Notes: generated from the sequence alone by a model not told the origin. Counted from the stretch's first letter, positions 16,085-25,721 are shown. The stretch is 64,000 nucleotides of DNA from Paenibacillus chitinolyticus NBRC 15660 (GCF_000739915.1 NZ_BBJT01000004.1:496001-560000); one strand, 5' to 3'. Made by a program: numbers and translations.

Positions 16085-19000
16085 CTATTTCAAGCTCTTG
16101 ACCATATCGTTTACTTTACCGGCCACCAGCTTGTAGAACTGGTACATGTCTTCCCCGGCCGCATATTCGGAACGGTCGTAATCGAGCGCCGATTTGGCTT
16201 CCTGATAAGAGGCTGCCATACCGCGCAGCGTTTCCACCAGTCCCGAGATATCTTCGGAAGCGGTCATCTCCTGGCTGCGTCTGGACGATTTGCGCTGCAG
16301 CAGGCTGAGCCGCTTGGCGTCGAGGGCGCGCATTTTGCTGTAAATCTCGTATTCGACGAACTTGTTCGTCTGCATGAGATTCACGAACGGCTCCCAAGGA
16401 TCTTCGTCCGCATCGTGATCGTAGACATACAGGGCGCCTTTCTTGGCGATCGTCGACGTGTACATCGCTTCGATATACTGCGCGACGAATTTTTCCTCGT
16501 CCTGGTGGGCGCTGAGGGCCTGCTCCAGCTCACCGATTTTGCGCACGATATTGTCGTACTTGCGCACCTCTTCCCTTACCTGCTTGAGCAGTTCGGGAGA
16601 GCGGATGAGATTTTCCTTCGCCAGCTCTTCGTTGACACTGCCGAAGATATCTTTGCTGCGGTCCGCCTCCAAACCCGTCTGAAGAAGGGCCTTCAGATCG
16701 TTGACGCAGCGCTGCAGTTCGCCGAAGTTCGGACGCTGCGAACCCAGCTGGAGGTTATAAGCGGAAATGAACGCTTCGACATCGAACGGCTTCGTCAGCA
16801 CGCATTCGTAGCGGTTGATCGTCCCGCTGTCTTCGCCCTTCAGGCGGACGGAGCGGTACTCCGCGGCGCGTTCGAACAAGCTGCGGACACTCGCGTTGTA
16901 GGACTTGACGCGTCCGTTCTCATACGTTTCGCCCCAGGATTTCTCGGGAATCGGAGACGGCAGATACGTCCAGTTCACGCGGTCCGTCTGCACGAGGTGG
17001 CGGCCGATACCTTCGGGCTCGAGAATAGTTCTCTCGTAACTTTCTTCATATACTTTAAGCGGCGTATACAGGAACAGCGGAATTCCGTTCTGGGTATTGA
17101 GCCAGAAAATCCGGTTCTTCACTTCACTCTCCTTAATCGTAAAGCGCGAGTTCGCGATCGCGTTGTCCTGGAAGTTGCGGATGCCCTTGAAAATGTTCGG
17201 GGCCTGAACCGGAACCGAAACGAATCCCCAGGACGGGAAGTTGAAGTGGCCCGAGCTGTTCGTCAGATGGAACACCGGCTTCGCTTCCTCGTACAAGCGG
17301 CTTGCGATGCGCCCTTCCACCAGCTTCTCGATGGAATCTTCGTGGCCGTACTTGATGACGAGATACTCTTCCATCGATTTCGTAATCAGCTCGCCGAAAT
17401 GATCCGTCAGGAACTCGGAAACGGAGCCGATAACATCGACTTCCTGTTCCTTGATCCACTGGTTGGACTTCTCCAGCAGCTCGTTCGTGAAATCGCGGAT
17501 CAGCTCGTCCGCGTTGCGGTCTTCCGTCACTTGGCCGATCAGCTTCGCGATGTCGGGAACGCTGACGACGTTCCAGTAGTACGTGCGATTGCCTTTGTGG
17601 TCGATTTCCTCGTCGCCTCTTGTGAGGATGTCGCCGTTTTTCTCGAAAATTTTGTTGAGTTCGGATAAAAGTTCCGTAAACACGAGATAAATGCGGGAGT
17701 TTTCCTGATTGATCAGATTGTACAAATCTTCGTAAAACTCGATCATCTGCTCCATCCGCTCACGGTCGGCGTGCAGCAGATACTCCTGGATTTTTGCTTC
17801 GATATAAGCGTCTTTCTTCCGGTCCTTGGAAATGAACGCGCTGCGCGCTTCGGTCATTTTCTGCTCGGAATTTTCCTCGGCCGCCTGGATGTCCCGCGGA
17901 ATGCGGTACAAGCTTTCCTTAAGCGATTCGATATAGGAAGAAATGAGCTTCAGCAGGCAAAAGCCTTTGTCCTGCAAAATAATCCGGGACACGTAAAACG
18001 GCCCCTGCTCCGGATTGCGGAATATTTTCGTCACCTGCTCGGAGAAGGCTTCCTTCACCTGTCCCGGCAGCTGCTTGCGGGATTTGATGTATTCTTCGCG
18101 CGCCCGGGACAAGAAGCTCTGCTCCAGCTCGGTGTCGATGTTGACGACCTGCTGCTTGATCACGTTGGTATAGCTGAGCCGCTCGCTGTTCTGGTAGCCC
18201 GGAATCGGCTCCGGCACCCGCTTGTCGAACTCGCGGTGCAGCGAATCGGGATCAAGGCCCAGTTTATGCGCGAGCTTCTCTACCTCTTCCTGGGACGGGC
18301 CGGCGTCGAACATTTTTTCCATCCGCTTGAAGACTTGGTACGCCAGGTAGGTGGTCATTTCCTCGATCGGCAGTACGGCCGAGGAAGCTCCCAAAATGTT
18401 GTACTGGTAGTTGGCGGCATACGCCTTCGGCATCTGGTTGATGTTCGTGCGGATGTTGCTGATATAGTCGTGAATGGCAAATTCTTCGCCGGATTGCTTG
18501 TCCTCGCTCGCCATGAAGTTGGTGATATTCTCCGCCGTTACGTTCATGCAGTAGTCGTACGCGTTCTCCAGCAGCTTGCCTTCCAGATTGGTCGCCGAAA
18601 TGAGGTGCGCCAGGTTGAAAGGCGGCATCGGCGAATTGACCGTCAGGATATTCGCGTACTGCTGCTTGAAGCGTTCCGTGCGCTCGTCGACGTTCATCCA
18701 GTAGTCGAGTTCCTTGAGCGCCGCGTAGCCGTTCTTCTTGATATACTCGCGCGAATGCTCGGTCAGGCTCTTGTTCGCCAGGTTCACGTCCGGCGTGAAC
18801 AGATAGCCGAGCAGGCTGATCTTGTCGACGCCGGCGGAGCCGTAATCGCGCTCCAGAATGCCCCGGACAATGTACGAAATGTCGAGGAAGCAGCCGCTTC
18901 CCGTACCGCCGGACAGGCCGGTCAGAATGAACACCATCAGCTTTTTGTTCGTGCCGATGGACAAGGTTTTGATCTTGCGCTCCAGCGTCTGCACGACCTG

Positions 19001-19474
19001 CACGATCTTCGTGAACAGAAGCAGACGGCCCGCCTGACGGACGCCCGAAGCGCCGTTGATGCCGTCGGTGATCGTCAGCTCCGGCGACAGCCATTCCTTG
19101 ATGTACGGCTCCAGGATGCTGCGGTTCTGCAGCACGCTGCCGATCTCGGCATTGGACAGGAGCACGAATTCCGTCAGCGGATCGAGCCCGATGCCTTTGT
19201 ATTTCTTGTTGCGGTCGTGCTCGTTCGTTTCGATCGCGAGAAATTCGACGTTGTTCGGCTTTTCTTTCTTTTTCTTCGTAAAAGGATCTTCCGGCAGCTT
19301 GAATCTCCGGTTGATCTGGTATTTCAGGCGCAGCAGCGCATCAATGCCCGTACCGCCAAGGCCGATGACAAGCATCGGGTTGTCGATCGTATCGACGCGG
19401 ATTTTATCGCTGATAATTCCGCCGCCGAGAGAGACGTCGAGCTGCTGGATATGTTCCCTGACTGTTGCTTTCAT
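16085..19474 (-). CDS. Tubulin-like GTPase-fold protein with long helical C-terminus
   Basis: The 1129-aa product carries the two tubulin/FtsZ phosphate-binding loops: G38-x-GGTG (VIGLGGTGIDAL) and GGTGSG at residues 189-194 (LTGLSGGTGSGCFLD). The strand VEFLAIETNEHD between them is also present. This is the Tubulin_2-type family rather than FtsZ, which is about 380 aa. The remaining ~700 residues are mostly charged and helical, suggesting scaffold or coiled-coil interactions. It is preceded by the vWA protein gene (63 bases) and followed by the 853-aa gene. Tubulin-like proteins of this class are found with vWA, GTPase and GAP1 proteins; polymerisation is likely by analogy but unproven. Confidence 0.88.
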   Translation of the reverse strand: MKATVREHIQQLDVSLGGGIISDKIRVDTIDNPMLVIGLGGTGIDALLRLKYQINRRFKLPEDPFTKKKKEKPNNVEFLAIETNEHDRNKKYKGIGLDPLTEFVLLSNAEIGSVLQNRSILEPYIKEWLSPELTITDGINGASGVRQAGRLLLFTKIVQVVQTLERKIKTLSIGTNKKLMVFILTGLSGGTGSGCFLDISYIVRGILERDYGSAGVDKISLLGYLFTPDVNLANKSLTEHSREYIKKNGYAALKELDYWMNVDERTERFKQQYANILTVNSPMPPFNLAHLISATNLEGKLLENAYDYCMNVTAENITNFMASEDKQSGEEFAIHDYISNIRTNINQMPKAYAANYQYNILGASSAVLPIEEMTTYLAYQVFKRMEKMFDAGPSQEEVEKLAHKLGLDPDSLHREFDKRVPEPIPGYQNSERLSYTNVIKQQVVNIDTELEQSFLSRAREEYIKSRKQLPGQVKEAFSEQVTKIFRNPEQGPFYVSRIILQDKGFCLLKLISSYIESLKESLYRIPRDIQAAEENSEQKMTEARSAFISKDRKKDAYIEAKIQEYLLHADRERMEQMIEFYEDLYNLINQENSRIYLVFTELLSELNKIFEKNGDILTRGDEEIDHKGNRTYYWNVVSVPDIAKLIGQVTEDRNADELIRDFTNELLEKSNQWIKEQEVDVIGSVSEFLTDHFGELITKSMEEYLVIKYGHEDSIEKLVEGRIASRLYEEAKPVFHLTNSSGHFNFPSWGFVSVPVQAPNIFKGIRNFQDNAIANSRFTIKESEVKNRIFWLNTQNGIPLFLYTPLKVYEESYERTILEPEGIGRHLVQTDRVNWTYLPSPIPEKSWGETYENGRVKSYNASVRSLFERAAEYRSVRLKGEDSGTINRYECVLTKPFDVEAFISAYNLQLGSQRPNFGELQRCVNDLKALLQTGLEADRSKDIFGSVNEELAKENLIRSPELLKQVREEVRKYDNIVRKIGELEQALSAHQDEEKFVAQYIEAMYTSTIAKKGALYVYDHDADEDPWEPFVNLMQTNKFVEYEIYSKMRALDAKRLSLLQRKSSRRSQEMTASEDISGLVETLRGMAASYQEAKSALDYDRSEYAAGEDMYQFYKLVAGKVNDMVKSLK

Positions 19475-19537
19475 ATCTAAAGGCCCCCCATGTGTGCATG
19501 TTTTTATTGGATTTCAAGCATTGGCTTATTTAATTTC

Positions 19538-21292
19538 TTATTTCAGATATTCCAGCGAAACGGACTTCTGGATATTCGGAACCGTCACGCGGATACGGTC
19601 GTTTTTCTTGAGTTCTTTGCCTTTCGCGGCATCGAACACCCGGCCGCCTTTCTCGATGGTGCAGGCGGACTCGTTAAACAGAAGAAGCGTGTCGTTCGGG
19701 CCCGGCTTGAAGACGATACCTTTGGTTTCCGCAAATTCCGGCGCGAGCGAGAGCAGCTGGTGCAGCTGAACCTTGCCTTTGAAGCCGCTGAGCTTCTTGT
19801 ACTGCGGGTTCGTCCGCTCGCCGGTCTCTTCGTCCTTGATCTCTATGACCAGCTGGCCGAAAAAGCCTTTGTTCGCCTTCTTCCAGAAAGCGAGTCCGAA
19901 CAAAGCGGCCGCCAGCAGGACAACCAGTCCGGCGATCCAGGAGCCGATTTTCACCCAGTTGACGCCTTTATCGCCGGATGCCTCTCCCGAAGAGGAGGCG
20001 CCGCCGCTTTTGGCGGAAACGGAGACGGGTGCGGATTCACGCGTGAAGTTGGCGCTTTCCACCTTTACCTTCACCTCGTAAGCGTGGGAATCGGCAACCT
20101 TCCAGCTGCCTTCGATGCCTTTGTCGGTAAGCGTCAAAGGCGCTTCGGACGCCTGCTTCGTGTCCAGGTCGGTGACGACCAGCGAAGCCTTGGCATTCTT
20201 GTACAACCCGGCGTCGGCAGCCTTCTGGCCTCCCGATTCCAGGTGGGCCTTGATGGCAATGCTGTCGCCTGCTTTGGCCGTTTTGGGGAGCTGCGCGTCC
20301 AGCACGACCTGCACATCGTAGTTGTACACGAGGTTGATGTCGATTTTTTCCTGCGGAACCCCTTTGATCTTAAGCGTCCAGTCGCCCTGCGCGGGGTTCA
20401 ATATTTTGATCAGCGAATAGGCGTTTGACGAAGTATAGACGATTTTATCGGACGGAATGTTTTGCTCCTTGCCTTTGGGATCGAGCAGTTTGGCCTCCAC
20501 CGGTTTGCCTGACATAATGGAGATGTTCGCTTCCAGGACACTTCCGTTGGGGATCGTCACTTTGACGTCCTGAAACTGGCCGTTTGCCGTAAAGCCGTTC
20601 AGAGGAACGACTTTCAGCTTCAAATGACTCGCATAAATTTCGCTCAAAATTTTCGGCAGATCTTCCGCCGAGCTGGTGACGAACAGCTTGCCGCCCGTTT
20701 CCTTGGAAACCGACTCCAGCTTATCCTTGTTCAGCTTGCCGTCCGCGTTCAGCCCGATAGTGTAAACCGGGATGCCCTTGTCTTTGGCTTTCTGCACGGC
20801 TTCGCCGAGCACTTTGTCCGAATCCGCCTGCGTTTTGCCGGGATTCAGGGAGTTGTTGCCGTCCGTCAGCAGCACAATGAGGGGCACATGGCCCTGTTCC
20901 GCGCCGGATTCCAGCACCTTCACCGCTTCGCTAAGTCCCACCGCCACGTCCGTGTACGGTCCGCGCGTCAGCTGGTCGATAAAGGTTTTCAAATCTTTCT
21001 TGTCGCCGGCATTGTTGATCTTGAGCAGCGCTTTCTCTCTCAGAATCTGGTCCGTATAAGCGACCACGCCGATTTTGTCCCCCTGTACGGAAGCCATGTC
21101 CACAAACATTTTCATCGCTTCGTAGCTGACTTTATTGACGTCACTTTCGTTCATAGAAGTGCTGACGTCCGCAGCGAGAACGGCATCGATCTTCGTATCG
21201 GTGGCGGCATCAGCCGCAAAGACTCCGCCCGGCACCGCCATGACAAGCAACAGCAATGCCAGAGCCATATAAGCGTATCGTTGTAATTTCAT
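19538..21292 (-). CDS. Exported, membrane-anchored vWA protein, first gene of the operon
   Basis: From ATG 21292 the product is 584 aa; GTG 21295 is equally plausible, with GGAGG upstream. It has a signal peptide (1-26, GGVFA-A) and a vWA domain with intact MIDAS D42-x-S44-x-S46 (AADVSTSMN), the TDVAVG threonine and LIVLLTDGNN. Beta-sandwich domains outside the cell follow, then a Ser/Gly linker, one membrane helix (about 446-470) and a cytosolic ~110-residue beta domain. The vWA part would face outward and the C-terminal part inward, a design for transmembrane signalling. It opens the minus-strand arm and diverges from the plus-strand arm at 21507. Confidence 0.85.
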   Translation of the reverse strand: MKLQRYAYMALALLLLVMAVPGGVFAADAATDTKIDAVLAADVSTSMNESDVNKVSYEAMKMFVDMASVQGDKIGVVAYTDQILREKALLKINNAGDKKDLKTFIDQLTRGPYTDVAVGLSEAVKVLESGAEQGHVPLIVLLTDGNNSLNPGKTQADSDKVLGEAVQKAKDKGIPVYTIGLNADGKLNKDKLESVSKETGGKLFVTSSAEDLPKILSEIYASHLKLKVVPLNGFTANGQFQDVKVTIPNGSVLEANISIMSGKPVEAKLLDPKGKEQNIPSDKIVYTSSNAYSLIKILNPAQGDWTLKIKGVPQEKIDINLVYNYDVQVVLDAQLPKTAKAGDSIAIKAHLESGGQKAADAGLYKNAKASLVVTDLDTKQASEAPLTLTDKGIEGSWKVADSHAYEVKVKVESANFTRESAPVSVSAKSGGASSSGEASGDKGVNWVKIGSWIAGLVVLLAAALFGLAFWKKANKGFFGQLVIEIKDEETGERTNPQYKKLSGFKGKVQLHQLLSLAPEFAETKGIVFKPGPNDTLLLFNESACTIEKGGRVFDAAKGKELKKNDRIRVTVPNIQKSVSLEYLK

Positions 21293-21506
21293 CACGGGAT
21301 GTTTTCCTCCAAAGCTTGTAAGTTTACGCACGGCGGCAGGCGTTAAGAGCCGTCCGCGCTTCTTTTGTAGTAAAATGTAAAAGGTGGTAGAATGTTTGAA
21401 CATCTCATTCACATCTTAACTTTTTCAAGAAGCTAATTCCACTTTTACGGGGGTCCGGAACCTAAAAATCCGGCAAATTTATGAAATTGTCCGATAGGAG
21501 AATGTT

Positions 21507-21653
21507 ATGCTGACGATGATTGTTCTTGCCCTCCTGGTCCTCTTCGTCCTGATCCGCTGGCTGACGTGGAACTCCGCGAAACGCGCGGCCTTGACTTCCG
21601 AGAGCATCGACCGGGAATTTATGACCGAGCTGAACGAAGGTGACCCCTCATGA
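21507..21653 (+). CDS. One-helix small membrane protein, first gene of divergent arm
   Basis: A 48-aa frame (MLTMIVLALLVLFVLIRWLTW, split at residue 21, then a polar tail ending in ELNEGDPS) with an AGGAG-type site upstream. It has one membrane helix at residues 2-18 and a charged cytosolic tail. Its TGA overlaps the ATG of the next gene (ATGA), so translation is coupled, which is the strongest evidence that it is real. Small bitopic proteins like this usually regulate or assemble a partner membrane complex; the specific role is unknown. Confidence 0.65.
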   Translation: MLTMIVLALLVLFVLIRWLTWNSAKRAALTSESIDREFMTELNEGDPS

Positions 21654-22588
21654 GCGGCAAAATTCCGGTAGAGCTGCGCAAAGCCCGTCAAACGGTCCAT
21701 ACTTATGAACGATTGAAACAGTGCACGCGTTGCGGCACTTACTCCGTGCTCTGGCACGATAACTGTCTCTCATGCGGAGCCGAGCGGAAATTCCTGTCCA
21801 TCGGGGACATCGTCTCTTCCGTGCTCAGACGCAATATTCAGAGGGATGCTCTCATTCTGGCCGCGATCGCCTGCGCCGCCTTCTATCTCGCCCGCACTTT
21901 CCAGGAGATGGCCCTGTCGGCGGGAGCGGGAGTTCTGCTCATCGCCGTCTACGCTTTCCTGCGCAGAAGATATGCCGAGGCGCTGATGAACAACGCTCTG
22001 CGCAAGCTGCTGCTCGGCGAAAACCGGGCGATCCGCAGGGGCATCCTGCTGGACGTCGACGACGCAGCTTCCGATATGGAGGACGGGGATTTCAAGTCCG
22101 CCTACGAGAAGCTGAGGGAAATCGGAGCCCTCATTACCGGCAGCCATATCCGCAACCTCAAGGTGTACTGCCTGAACCGGTTTATTCTGCGCAGCGATAT
22201 GGAGCTGGAACTGGGCACGCTCATTCCGGATGAGTTCGAACCCGGCTTCATCACTTACCTGTACGAAGCGGCCAAAGTCAACCCGGGCCTGGTGCAGCGC
22301 GATACCCTCGATTATGTGCAGAAATACCGCGTCCAGATCGGCGGGATGGTGGAAGGGCGGGCGACGCTCGCTCTGGTTGCCGCAGCCGCGCTGCGCGTGA
22401 AGGAATACGCATTCGAGTACGCTTCCCTCCTTTACGATTTCGTGGACGAGCTGCCCCGCGAGCGGTTCCTGCGGCTGTGCCGGCTGGTGAAGGACAACCC
22501 CGACCGGGCTCCCGAGCTGCGGCAGAAAGTACTGGAAACGGCCGCCCGCAAATACGGCAACGATCCCGAATTTGAGGGCTTCCTATGA
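21650..22588 (+). CDS. Zinc-ribbon membrane protein of the tubulin/GTPase cluster
   Basis: The 312-aa product has an N-terminal zinc ribbon (C25-x2-C28 and C39-x2-C42), two closely spaced membrane helices (about residues 66-106: ALILAAIACAAFYLA and GAGVLLIAVYAFL) and a helical soluble C-terminus of ~200 residues without known motifs. The gene overlaps its neighbours at both ends by 4 bases, so it is part of a coupled three-gene unit. The zinc ribbon echoes that of the GTPase in the opposite arm, suggesting they meet in one assembly. No family name is recognised. Confidence 0.75.
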   Translation: MSGKIPVELRKARQTVHTYERLKQCTRCGTYSVLWHDNCLSCGAERKFLSIGDIVSSVLRRNIQRDALILAAIACAAFYLARTFQEMALSAGAGVLLIAVYAFLRRRYAEALMNNALRKLLLGENRAIRRGILLDVDDAASDMEDGDFKSAYEKLREIGALITGSHIRNLKVYCLNRFILRSDMELELGTLIPDEFEPGFITYLYEAAKVNPGLVQRDTLDYVQKYRVQIGGMVEGRATLALVAAAALRVKEYAFEYASLLYDFVDELPRERFLRLCRLVKDNPDRAPELRQKVLETAARKYGNDPEFEGFL

Positions 22589-24378
22589 AAGGACTGCACG
22601 TTATGCTAGGTTCTACGTACCACCGGTCCATTCGTTACAGAAACGGAGCCATTCTTTTGCTGGTCCTCATGCTGGGCCTTGCGGGATACAAAGGTTACAG
22701 CGTCTGGCACAAGGCCGACCTGTACGCCCGGGCCGCGGCCGAACAAGCCGCAGGCCGCGATGTCGAAGCGGAGAACCTCTACATGCTGGCCCGGGATATT
22801 TCTTCCTTCGATTATAAAAATAACGAAATCAGCGCTGCCCTGTCCGCCCTGCGTCCCGTTACCGAATTGAAGCGTCTGTTCGCCTCGCTCGCTTCCGAAA
22901 TTGCCGTGACCAACGGGGGTTCGCAGGAACAGGCCCGGCTGCTGCAGGCTTATGCGGCCTATGGGGCCAAGAAAGCGGAAGTGGCCGCCGCAGACGAATC
23001 CGCCAAAAAACGCTTCGGTGAGCTGACGGACGCCTACAAGCTGGACGAGCAGTTTGCCGCCGCCTTGGCGGGAGCGAAGAAGTCGCTTACGGCCTTGCTC
23101 CAGCAGGGAAACGGTGCCTCGGCGCAGGAAGGCGAATCCGCCATGTCTCTGCTGCTTCAGCTTCCGGCTTCCGTCTATAAAGACGATAAAACCAAGCGAA
23201 AAGATTTGAACACGCTTTTCCAAAAATACGATACGACCCGGCTCCAGACGATTTTCAATCAGAAATCTTTCGATGAAGCACTCGGGGAAATCGTCCGGAT
23301 CCGCCAGTTCTACTCGGAGCGTAAAGTGGAAGCGGCGTGGGTGCTCCCTAAAGCGGAAACCTATGTGCAGGGCACGCTGACCCGGCTGCTGGAAACGAAC
23401 GACGTACCCGGATTTCTGACTCATGCGAAAACGTTCCAGAATCTGAAAGAGCTCTCCGGCTCTTCCTCCAAAGTGAATGCCTTTATTCAATCGTCCTTGC
23501 GCAAGCAAACGGCCAAAGCGGAGCAGCTTGCTTCCGCAGGCAAATATGCGGACGCGATCGCGCTGTACAAAGTGCTCGGGGACTATAAGGATACGGGCAA
23601 AGAAATCCGCCAGACCGAGATCCGGTGGATGGCGGCCGAGCCCGGCGTCCTTCTCGCGAAGGCGAAGGACAACGTCCGGTTCGTGCAGACCGCCGGAGCC
23701 AAAGGCCTCTGGGGCTCCGAAGCGATCGCCGCCGGCGTAACCGACCGCGGGACGCTGGTGACGGCGCGCCTGCTGGCCGACGGTTCGGTCGTCTCGACGG
23801 AAGGCGAGATCGGCGGCGGACTGGCCGTCAAGGCCGTCTCTTTCGCCGACGGGCTCGGCGCGGGCAAACTCCCGGTCGTGATGCTGGAGAGCCAGTCCCG
23901 CACCCGCAATGCCCGGTACACCGCTTACGAAGTGGACGCCTCCGGCCTGAACGCGCTGCTCGACGTGGAAGCCGACGGCTACAAGCTGCAGAGCGCGGGC
24001 GTACTGCTCGTCCGCAATCCCGCCGGAGCGGGTAGCGGACAAGAAGCGGTCTACAAGCTTCAGGGAGGGCAGTATGCGCTGGCGGAAGTTCCGCAGCGGG
24101 TGCCGGACCCTTCCCTCGAAGCGAAGGACATCCAACCGTCCGAGCTCCCGCAGCAGCAGGCGGAAACGGTTGTCCGCCTGCCTCTGGCGATTACCCGGAT
24201 CGGCAGCGGAATGGCCGTGGCGGAGATGGACGGCCTGAATGTCCTGCTGTCCGGCAAGTTCTCCTGGAAGCCCGGCAATGCGGTCGTTACGGGCACCTAT
24301 ACCGGCGAGACGAAGATTCTTCAGGGCGACCGCTCCGTGCAAGCGTACAAAATCAATGTGAACCATATCGAACAGTGA
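22585..24378 (+). CDS. Membrane-anchored helical-repeat protein of the tubulin/GTPase cluster
   Basis: This 597-aa protein has one N-terminal membrane helix (about 21-38, NGAILLLVLMLGLAGYKGY) and no lipobox. An exported or cytosolic region follows with helical, TPR-like pairs (ARAAAEQAAGRDVEAENLYM, AKAEQLASAGKYADAIALYK). The C-terminal ~220 residues are rich in beta strand (VTARLLADGSVVSTEG, TAYEVDASGLNALL). The stop is followed by a bidirectional terminator, so it ends the plus-strand arm. The start at 22585 overlaps the previous stop; an internal ATG seven codons in is possible. I do not recognise a family. Confidence 0.75.
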   Translation: MKGLHVMLGSTYHRSIRYRNGAILLLVLMLGLAGYKGYSVWHKADLYARAAAEQAAGRDVEAENLYMLARDISSFDYKNNEISAALSALRPVTELKRLFASLASEIAVTNGGSQEQARLLQAYAAYGAKKAEVAAADESAKKRFGELTDAYKLDEQFAAALAGAKKSLTALLQQGNGASAQEGESAMSLLLQLPASVYKDDKTKRKDLNTLFQKYDTTRLQTIFNQKSFDEALGEIVRIRQFYSERKVEAAWVLPKAETYVQGTLTRLLETNDVPGFLTHAKTFQNLKELSGSSSKVNAFIQSSLRKQTAKAEQLASAGKYADAIALYKVLGDYKDTGKEIRQTEIRWMAAEPGVLLAKAKDNVRFVQTAGAKGLWGSEAIAAGVTDRGTLVTARLLADGSVVSTEGEIGGGLAVKAVSFADGLGAGKLPVVMLESQSRTRNARYTAYEVDASGLNALLDVEADGYKLQSAGVLLVRNPAGAGSGQEAVYKLQGGQYALAEVPQRVPDPSLEAKDIQPSELPQQQAETVVRLPLAITRIGSGMAVAEMDGLNVLLSGKFSWKPGNAVVTGTYTGETKILQGDRSVQAYKINVNHIEQ

Positions 24379-24464
24379 TTCCGGGCGTATGCTGAAAACG
24401 TGACGGCCCGGAACCGACCGGATTCATATCCGTTGAACTTCTTTATCCATGTTAAAACAACAGC

Positions 24465-24506
24465 AAAGGACATTCCCCCGTCTAAAGGCGGGGAAATGTC
24501 CTTTTG
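24465..24506. terminator. Bidirectional terminator between converging genes
   Basis: AAAGGACATTxCCCCG pairs with CGGGGxAATGTCCTTTT; it serves the plus-strand 597-aa gene and the minus-strand SLH gene. Confidence 0.8.
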
Positions 24507-24511
24507 TTTGT

Positions 24512-25510
24512 TTATTGAGCCGAAAGTGCGGAATCCCGCCACTGGAAGGTCGGCTTCAAGCTCTTGATCCCGTCGAACAGATCGTGATACTCCGCGCTCG
24601 ACTTAGCGTCTTCCAGACTGTACTGCACATCGGACGGGTAGCAGATATATACGTACCGGTCCCCTTTCGCGCCCAGATAGACGGTGCGGATCAGTTCGCT
24701 CGTTTGCTCGTAATCCTCTTTGGAGCCCACGTTTATCGAAAAAAGAAGGCCGCCGGCGGCTTTGCTTGCACGATGAATGAACCGGACGGAATCCCCGTCC
24801 TCTTCGATGTCGATTTTGCCTGCCCATCCCGCCGGAAGTTTGAACGAATATCCGTACGTCTTGTTGGCATAAGCCACCGTATTCAGCTTGCTCAAATCAT
24901 AGACCTCCAGACTGCCGGGGCTAGGCCGCAGACGGCTCTCGTTCGCCCTCAGCCGCTGCACGAACGTAACGGCTTCGGCCCGGCTCAGCGTATCGTTTTT
25001 GCCGAAACCTTCCGGGGTCCGCTCTTCCTTGCCTTCGGCCAGCCCCACATCCAGCAGATACCGGATGGAATCGTCCACGCTGTAATGTCGGCCCGATGCG
25101 CTCGCGAGAAGCTGGGCCGCCCTGCCTCTCGTCAGCGCTTTCCGCGCGGAAGCGTTCCGGTCGATGGCGGACGTCTGAACGACGGGCCACCCCAGCCGGC
25201 TCGCATAGTCCACGTAAGGCGAAGCCCAGTCGGAGCTGTCTGGGGCCGACTTGAAATCTCCCGGCTGGTAGGCCCGGATCAGCATGGCCAGAAACTCGTT
25301 CTGCACAACCGCCTGGGCAGGCTTAAAGGTTCCGTCCGGATAACCGTCCACTAGTTTATTGCCGACGGCCCACTCGATAACGTCCCTGCCCCAGAAATCG
25401 CCGGGAACGTCTTTGAACGCGCTCCCTTCACCGTAAATCGCGGAAGCGTAGACACCCGATAAACTGAAAGCCAACAGCACGGCCGTGGCCGCTCTAGCCC
25501 CTTTTTTCAT
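24512..25510 (-). CDS. Exported SLH-domain protein
   Basis: The product is 332 aa from ATG 25510 (MKKGARAATAVLLAFSLSG); a GTG four codons earlier is possible. After a signal peptide come SLH repeats that attach proteins to the cell-wall secondary polymer: FKDVPGDFWGRDVIEWAVG...DGYPDGTFKP and two more degenerate units up to about residue 190 (DTLSRAEAVTFVQRLRANE). The C-terminal ~130 residues form a small alpha/beta domain (YGYSFKLPAGWAGKIDIEE) like PsbP or DUF domains often fused to SLH. It likely sits on the cell surface; the ligand is unknown. No operon partners are seen. Confidence 0.8.
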   Translation of the reverse strand: MKKGARAATAVLLAFSLSGVYASAIYGEGSAFKDVPGDFWGRDVIEWAVGNKLVDGYPDGTFKPAQAVVQNEFLAMLIRAYQPGDFKSAPDSSDWASPYVDYASRLGWPVVQTSAIDRNASARKALTRGRAAQLLASASGRHYSVDDSIRYLLDVGLAEGKEERTPEGFGKNDTLSRAEAVTFVQRLRANESRLRPSPGSLEVYDLSKLNTVAYANKTYGYSFKLPAGWAGKIDIEEDGDSVRFIHRASKAAGGLLFSINVGSKEDYEQTSELIRTVYLGAKGDRYVYICYPSDVQYSLEDAKSSAEYHDLFDGIKSLKPTFQWRDSALSAQ

Positions 25511-25550
25511 AGCACCGGTCACTCTCCAGTCCCTTTAATGGAAATCACAT

Positions 25551-25585
25551 AAAAAAAGACCGGACTCCCTTTCAGAAGTCCGGCC
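25551..25585 (-). terminator. Terminator of the membrane glycosyltransferase gene
   Basis: On the minus strand AAGTCCGGCC-type stem (GACCGGACT with AGTCCGGCC) is followed by seven T. Confidence 0.8.
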
Positions 25586-25721
25586 GCTTCGCCTGATTCG
25601 GTTGAAATGGAAGACTATTCCATGCTACCAAATTCAGGCTGTCTTTTAAAGTTACAACATTCTCCGCTTTCGTAACCATTTGCGGATACCCTTCCGGCCA
25701 TGATAAAGCTGCAGGGCGTTA

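Noticed and set aside
17771-19480. 569-aa open frame on the plus strand opposite the tubulin-like gene
   Set aside because: It has no ribosome site, repetitive composition rich in Arg/Leu/Val, and lies wholly inside a well-supported gene; a shadow of GC-rich codon use.
22606-24366. 586-aa open frame on the minus strand opposite the 597-aa gene
   Set aside because: Antisense shadow without ribosome site or domain; the plus-strand gene is supported by coupled starts.
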